A stretch of DNA of 8,744 bases from NCBI GenBank assembly GCA_030147455.1, contig JASKZU010000073.1, positions 1-8,744 of the forward strand, written 5' to 3'. Positions 6,055 to 8,744 of the stretch are shown piece by piece; within the stretch, counting starts at the first letter, position 1, and every line of letters starts with the position of its first letter. This stretch comes from Planococcus sp. (in: firmicutes). GTDB taxonomy: Bacteria; Bacillota; Bacilli; Bacillales_A; Planococcaceae. A model generated the notes under the pieces. That model searched no databases. It saw only the letters and a program-made list of their open reading frames with translations, and was not told the DNA's origin. The translations under genes and the position numbers were made by a program.

Positions 6055-6595
6055 AACAGAGCGGCTGATGCTGAGTGAAATTACCGAGCAGGATACGGAT
6101 TGGTACTATGCATTGCTGCAGCGCGAAGACGTCACTTATTACTACGGTATGGACCGGCTGCTGGAAAGAGAAGAAGCGGTCGAAATGATTCGCGCTTTTC
6201 GCGTCATTTTCGAATTTATGCGCGGCCTGCGCTGGGGCATCCGGCTAAAAGGCACAGAAGAATTAATCGGTACGATCGGCCTCAACCAGCTTCAGCTGCG
6301 ATCGAAAAAAGCTGAAGTCGGCTATGAACTGCATCCGTATTACTGGCGCCAGGGATTGATGGAAGAAGCTCTTGCCGCTGTTCTGACCTATTCATTCAAC
6401 GAATTGGATTTATATCGCATTGGCGCAAACACGTATCCGGAAAACACGGGATCCAACCGTTTGCTCGCGAAGATTGGCTTTACGCATGAGGGGCGTCTGC
6501 GCGGTTATTTATACCAGCGGGGAGAGTCGCATGACGCATTGGTTTATTCGCTGCTGGCGCCGGAATGGAAGCAGCGCTCAACCGATGAAAACTAG
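6035..6595 (+). CDS. GNAT N-acetyltransferase, RimJ/RimL type (second)
   Basis: A 186-residue relative of the preceding GNAT. It has 'LETERLMLSEIT' (6-17), 'EVGYELHPYYWRQGLMEEAL' split over 94-113 with the acetyl-CoA loop W-R-Q-G-L-M, then 'NTGSNRLLAKIGFTHEGRLR' (137-156), the classic late motif of ribosomal-protein-type acetyltransferases. The start is ATG 6035 because AAAGGAGA (6021-6028) stands 6 nt upstream. In-frame starts further up (5975, 6005) lie inside the previous gene and have no binding site. The 20-nt overlap suggests translational coupling. The two neighbours look like diverged homologues rather than a recent duplication. Substrate unknown. Confidence 0.85.
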   Translation: MQFPILETERLMLSEITEQDTDWYYALLQREDVTYYYGMDRLLEREEAVEMIRAFRVIFEFMRGLRWGIRLKGTEELIGTIGLNQLQLRSKKAEVGYELHPYYWRQGLMEEALAAVLTYSFNELDLYRIGANTYPENTGSNRLLAKIGFTHEGRLRGYLYQRGESHDALVYSLLAPEWKQRSTDEN

Positions 6596-6610
6596 AAAGG
6601 AAGCGGTAAC

Positions 6611-7612
6611 GTGCACTGGAAACAGAAATCAACGGAGACTCCGGATTGTTCAGAGGCGGCTAGCAAAAGCAGGCAGGAAAACGCAGCGGACAGCCAGAGT
6701 GTATTAGCAGCCATTTCTAAAATGGCGGGAGCTAAAGCTCCGTCGTCGATTCTGGATGTCGGTTTAGGTACAGGCATGCTTTCAATTGAATTTTTTGAGC
6801 AGGGACACCAGGTGTCAGGCCTTGTTTCACCAGCTGCAGTTGGCGAGGCGCAGCAAACAATGCCGCATGTCCAGCTTATCGAATGGGACACTTCAGACAG
6901 ATTGCCGCCTGCGCTCGATGGGCAGTTTTTTGATGTGATCATCAGCGCATATGCACTCGATCAGTTGAAAGGCGCCCCAAAATGGGCATTGCTCCGGCTG
7001 TTGCTAAAGCGGCTGGCGCCTGGAGGTTCGTTGATGATCGGCGACATTGTATTTCGCACACGAAACGAGCGTGAAACTTACGCGTGCAGCTGGGATGAAG
7101 CCGTACACTACCTAGTATTAGAAGAACTCGAAGCCGCATTTGCCGGCATCGCGAACTGTGAATTCACTGCGCATTCTCATTTCAGTGGTGTGATCGAGCT
7201 AAAACCGGCCTGTCCGTTTTGCTATCCGGCCTATGACGACAAGCAGCGCGTCGTGCTCGAAAACGAACATTGCCAATTTTTACAGCACCGATACCTACAG
7301 GGAGTACTGGAAGGATCAGGCGTCATCGTACCGAAACAGCATCGAAACAACCCATTCGAATTGAGCGCTGAGGAATGGCGGGACACACACGAACTGTTGC
7401 AGCAGGCGCAGCAGCTGCTCGATGCGTCACAAGCGCCGGACGGTTATACACTCGGCTGGAATGTTGGAGAAGCGTCCAATCAATCGGTCGTCCATAGCCA
7501 CCTTCATGTGATCCCGCGCTTCAACAATGAGCCGTATGCCGGAAAAGGGCTGAGGCACTGGCTCAAGCAGCCTGAGAACAAGCGGCCGGAAAAAGAAAGC
7601 GGTGGATTATGA
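6611..7612 (+). CDS. Fusion protein: YrrT-like class I methyltransferase + HIT domain
   Basis: A 333-residue protein with two domains in one uninterrupted frame. Residues about 40-198 resemble YrrT-type SAM-dependent methyltransferases: motif I 'LDVGLGTG' (48-55), 'FDVIISAYALDQL' (107-119), 'LAPGGSLMIGD' (135-145). Residues about 200-320 form a HIT nucleotide-binding domain: 'CPFC' (201-204) and the signature from 'GWNVGEASNQ' (282-291) to 'HSHLHVIPR' (295-303). The triad is H295-x-H297-x-H299, with H297 expected to be the nucleotidyl-accepting histidine. The HIT half looks intact. The methyltransferase half lacks the acidic residue normally closing strand 2 (V72 in 'GLVSP', where YrrT has Glu) and lacks a clear FDxWAxxYD N-terminus, so it may be altered. 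The start is GTG 6611, supported by AAAGGAAG 7 nt upstream. It overlaps the next gene by 4 nt (ATGA). Confidence 0.85.
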   Translation: MHWKQKSTETPDCSEAASKSRQENAADSQSVLAAISKMAGAKAPSSILDVGLGTGMLSIEFFEQGHQVSGLVSPAAVGEAQQTMPHVQLIEWDTSDRLPPALDGQFFDVIISAYALDQLKGAPKWALLRLLLKRLAPGGSLMIGDIVFRTRNERETYACSWDEAVHYLVLEELEAAFAGIANCEFTAHSHFSGVIELKPACPFCYPAYDDKQRVVLENEHCQFLQHRYLQGVLEGSGVIVPKQHRNNPFELSAEEWRDTHELLQQAQQLLDASQAPDGYTLGWNVGEASNQSVVHSHLHVIPRFNNEPYAGKGLRHWLKQPENKRPEKESGGL

Positions 7613-8094
7613 ATTTTTCTGTTAGGCAGTTGACGATCGAAGATGTTCAGGAAATGATAGACTGGCGTTATCCGCCTCCCTACGATTTATACAATTTAGA
7701 GGCAGCAGAAGAAACCTATAGCGAGCTATTGGACGGCTCTTACTACGGGGTGATGCGTGAAAACGAATTGTTTGGCTTTTATTGTACCGGTCTAGGAGCT
7801 CAGGTGCCGGCTGGACGCGATGCAGGCGTTTATTCAAAAGGCTCGGTGGATATCGGGCTTGGCATCCGGCCGGCTCGAACCGGTTCTGGTCATGGCACCG
7901 TATTTTTGAATTTCATCCTTCGCGAAATCCAGTTTGCCCATCCCGGAGCGCCGCTTCGATTGACCGTCGCGGCCTTTAATGCAAGAGCCATCCGGTTATA
8001 CAGCACAGCAGGGTTTGTTCAGACTGGAAACTTTGCGGCAGGGCCGAGAGCTTTCTATGTAATGGAGAAAAGCACTTCCGCTGACTGCACGTAA
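7609..8094 (+). CDS. GNAT N-acetyltransferase (third, distinct subfamily)
   Basis: A 161-residue GNAT from a different branch from the two upstream. It has 'IDWRYPPPYDLYNL' (17-30), typical of small Bacillales GNATs, the acetyl-CoA loop 'RPARTGSGHGTVFL' (87-100) with G-S-G-H-G, and the late 'TVAAFNARAIRLYSTAGF' (119-136), where N124, A127 and Y131 match the N-x-x-A-x-x-x-Y-x-x-x-G-F signature. The start codon overlaps the stop of the methyltransferase-HIT gene in ATGA, with GGTGGA just upstream, so translation is coupled. Its last 14 nt overlap the predicted -35 box of the panB promoter. Substrate unknown. Confidence 0.85.
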   Translation: MNFSVRQLTIEDVQEMIDWRYPPPYDLYNLEAAEETYSELLDGSYYGVMRENELFGFYCTGLGAQVPAGRDAGVYSKGSVDIGLGIRPARTGSGHGTVFLNFILREIQFAHPGAPLRLTVAAFNARAIRLYSTAGFVQTGNFAAGPRAFYVMEKSTSADCT

Positions 8095-8110
8095 ACGCTT
8101 CTGCTATAGT
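8081..8110 (+). promoter_or_regulatory. Promoter of panB, extended -10
   Basis: CTGACT (8081-8086, 4 of 6 to the -35 consensus), an 18-nt spacer and TGC-TATAGT (8102-8110; -10 5 of 6, with the TG extension). The predicted start is near 8117. Only 30 nt separate the terminator at 8253 from the panB ATG, too little for another promoter, so panB transcription must pass through that terminator from here or from further upstream. Confidence 0.6.
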
Positions 8111-8116
8111 GGAAAG

Positions 8117-8253
8117 AGGGCGGTATCCTTGAGGAACTGCACCTGATTGATAGCGCCAATTGAATAGATCTGCCTTGATCAGAATACGACAGGGACGGAG
8201 AAACCGAAGCAACGACTATTCTGCCCGTCCGCCTTCAAGCGGCGGGCTTTTTT
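8117..8253 (+). ncRNA. Structured panB leader, candidate riboswitch/attenuator (pan-motif-like?)
   Basis: Two hairpins in tandem are visible by hand. Hairpin 1 pairs 8119-8127 (GGCGGTATC) with 8149-8157 (GATAGCGCC): 8 of 9 pairs with one G-G mismatch, and an inner AGG/CCT. Hairpin 2 pairs CAGAATA (8180-8186) with TATTCTG (8217-8223), then CG/CG across a 2-nt bulge, then CGG (8196-8198) with CCG (8204-8206) capped by AGAAA. The unpaired internal segments are rich in A and G. The terminator follows. GGACGG (8193-8198) can instead pair with CCGTCC (8225-8230), which would break both hairpin 2 and the terminator stem. A conserved 'pan' RNA motif is known upstream of pantothenate genes in Firmicutes; I cannot verify membership by eye. 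The genetic logic (leader, terminator, biosynthetic gene) is what I see. Confidence 0.55.
8223..8253 (+). terminator. Intrinsic terminator/attenuator inside the panB leader
   Basis: GCCCG (8223-8227) pairs with CGGGC (8243-8247) and CCGC (8229-8232) with GCGG (8239-8242), with one bulged T and a CTTCAA loop. Six T follow directly (8248-8253). It is a strong GC-rich stem plus U-tract. It also lies 129 nt after the last GNAT stop, so it could end that operon, but its place between the panB promoter and the panB start argues for attenuation. Confidence 0.85.
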
Positions 8254-8259
8254 CAAAGG

Positions 8260-8278
8260 TTTCCTTCCCGGAAGGAGA
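8260..8278 (+). promoter_or_regulatory. Hairpin covering the panB ribosome binding site
   Basis: TTTCCTTC (8260-8267) can pair with GAAGGAGA (8271-8278), including one G-U pair, around a CCG loop. The AAGGAG Shine-Dalgarno (8272-8277, 6 nt before ATG 8284) is entirely within the 3' arm. It could dampen panB translation in addition to the upstream terminator. The 3-nt loop makes it only moderately convincing. Confidence 0.4.
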
Positions 8279-8283
8279 AAACA

Positions 8284-8744
8284 ATGGAGAACACAGCATC
8301 TTTAATGAAAATGAAGCAGCAGAAAAACAAAATTGCCATGTTGACGGCTTATGACTTTCCATCAGCCAAAATCGCGGAGTCGGCAGGAGTCGACGTACTG
8401 TTGGTCGGCGATTCGCTCGGCATGGTCGTTCTCGGCTATGATTCCACGATCAATGTCACCGTCGACGACATGGTGCATCACGGCAAAGCGGCAAGACGCG
8501 GGGCCGCGGATACATTCCTTGTTGTCGACATGCCGTTTGCTTCGTTTCACGGAAGCTTCGACCGTACGCTGAAACACGCGGTCCGCCTGTTCCAGGAAAC
8601 CGGCGCTCAAGCGCTGAAACTGGAAGGAGCGGGCGACGTCTTGGATGTAACGCGCAAGCTTGTCCAGTCGGGCATTCCGATTGTCTCGCATCTCGGCTTG
8701 CTGCCGCAAAGTGCAGCGGTGCTCGGCGGCTATAAAGTCCAGGG
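8284..8744 (+). CDS. panB: 3-methyl-2-oxobutanoate hydroxymethyltransferase, N-terminal part
   Basis: The first 153 codons of panB, cut by the right edge. The enzyme (ketopantoate hydroxymethyltransferase) transfers a one-carbon unit from 5,10-methylene-tetrahydrofolate to alpha-ketoisovalerate, the first committed step to pantothenate and CoA. Visible signatures: 'LTAYDFPSAKIAESAGVD' (20-37), 'VGDSLGMVVLGYDST' (41-55), 'VVDMPFASF' (80-88), 'LKLEGA' (111-116) and 'VSHLGLLPQS'. The magnesium ligands expected from E. coli PanB (D45, D84, E116) correspond to D43, D82 and E114, with K112 also present. The start is ATG 8284 with AAGGAG 6 nt upstream; a later in-frame ATG (8305) has no binding site. 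panC and panD usually follow in Bacillales but lie outside the window. Confidence 0.95.
   Translation, partial: MENTASLMKMKQQKNKIAMLTAYDFPSAKIAESAGVDVLLVGDSLGMVVLGYDSTINVTVDDMVHHGKAARRGAADTFLVVDMPFASFHGSFDRTLKHAVRLFQETGAQALKLEGAGDVLDVTRKLVQSGIPIVSHLGLLPQSAAVLGGYKVQ

Noticed and set aside
6800..7200. Methyltransferase-HIT fusion as a frameshift or lost-stop artefact
   Set aside because: The frame is continuous through both domains, with a normal linker at the junction (about residue 198) and no homopolymer or leftover start site there.
8117..8253. T-box or tetrahydrofolate riboswitch in the panB leader
   Set aside because: The T-box sequence TGGNACCGCG is absent. Although PanB uses methylene-tetrahydrofolate, I cannot trace the THF riboswitch core. 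The leader is left as unassigned, possibly pan-like.
1..8744. CRISPR arrays, insertion sequences, phage genes, tRNA or rRNA
   Set aside because: I saw no direct-repeat arrays, transposase motifs, terminal inverted repeats or recognisable RNA genes in any part of the window.

Overview
The window looks like chromosomal DNA of a low-to-mid GC Gram-positive of the Bacillales, and Planococcaceae is my best guess. The grounds are near-consensus AGGAGG ribosome binding sites before most genes, spore-former-type families (IsdG-like haem monooxygenase, GntK-type gluconokinase, tandem DUF4181-like membrane proteins, a YrrT-like methyltransferase) and tightly packed operons with ATGA or 20-nt overlaps. 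The genus is inference. I see no mobile element, CRISPR array, tRNA or rRNA.

Left part, minus strand (1-2299). A membrane-anchored extracellular sensor protein runs off the left edge. Next comes a stand-alone IsdG/HmoA-type haem-degrading monooxygenase with its own promoter and a 14-bp terminator. After it lies a DAACS-family (glutamate/dicarboxylate type) sodium symporter with a good sigma-A promoter. The symporter keeps the sodium-site residues of the family but has replaced several substrate-site residues.

Middle (2300-3941, plus strand). A gluconokinase is transcribed divergently from the symporter, without gntR or gntP beside it. Its start region is odd. The only strong ribosome binding site serves a 14-codon reading frame that overlaps the kinase start, and a one-base change in an A6 tract would fuse that frame to the kinase.

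Right part (about 3966-8094, plus strand). Seven closely spaced genes probably form one transcription unit: two tandem DUF4181-like membrane proteins, a two-helix membrane protein, two overlapping RimJ/RimL-type GNAT acetyltransferases, a fusion of a YrrT-like methyltransferase to a HIT domain, and a third GNAT. No single pathway links them clearly.

Far right (8081-8744). panB, the first committed enzyme of pantothenate synthesis, begins and runs off the edge. Its promoter lies inside the end of the last GNAT gene. Between promoter and start codon is a leader of about 165 nt with two hairpins, an intrinsic terminator only 30 nt before the ATG, a possible antiterminator pairing, and a small hairpin over the ribosome binding site. 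This is the best candidate regulatory system in the window. It may belong to the known 'pan' RNA motif or be a relative of it.
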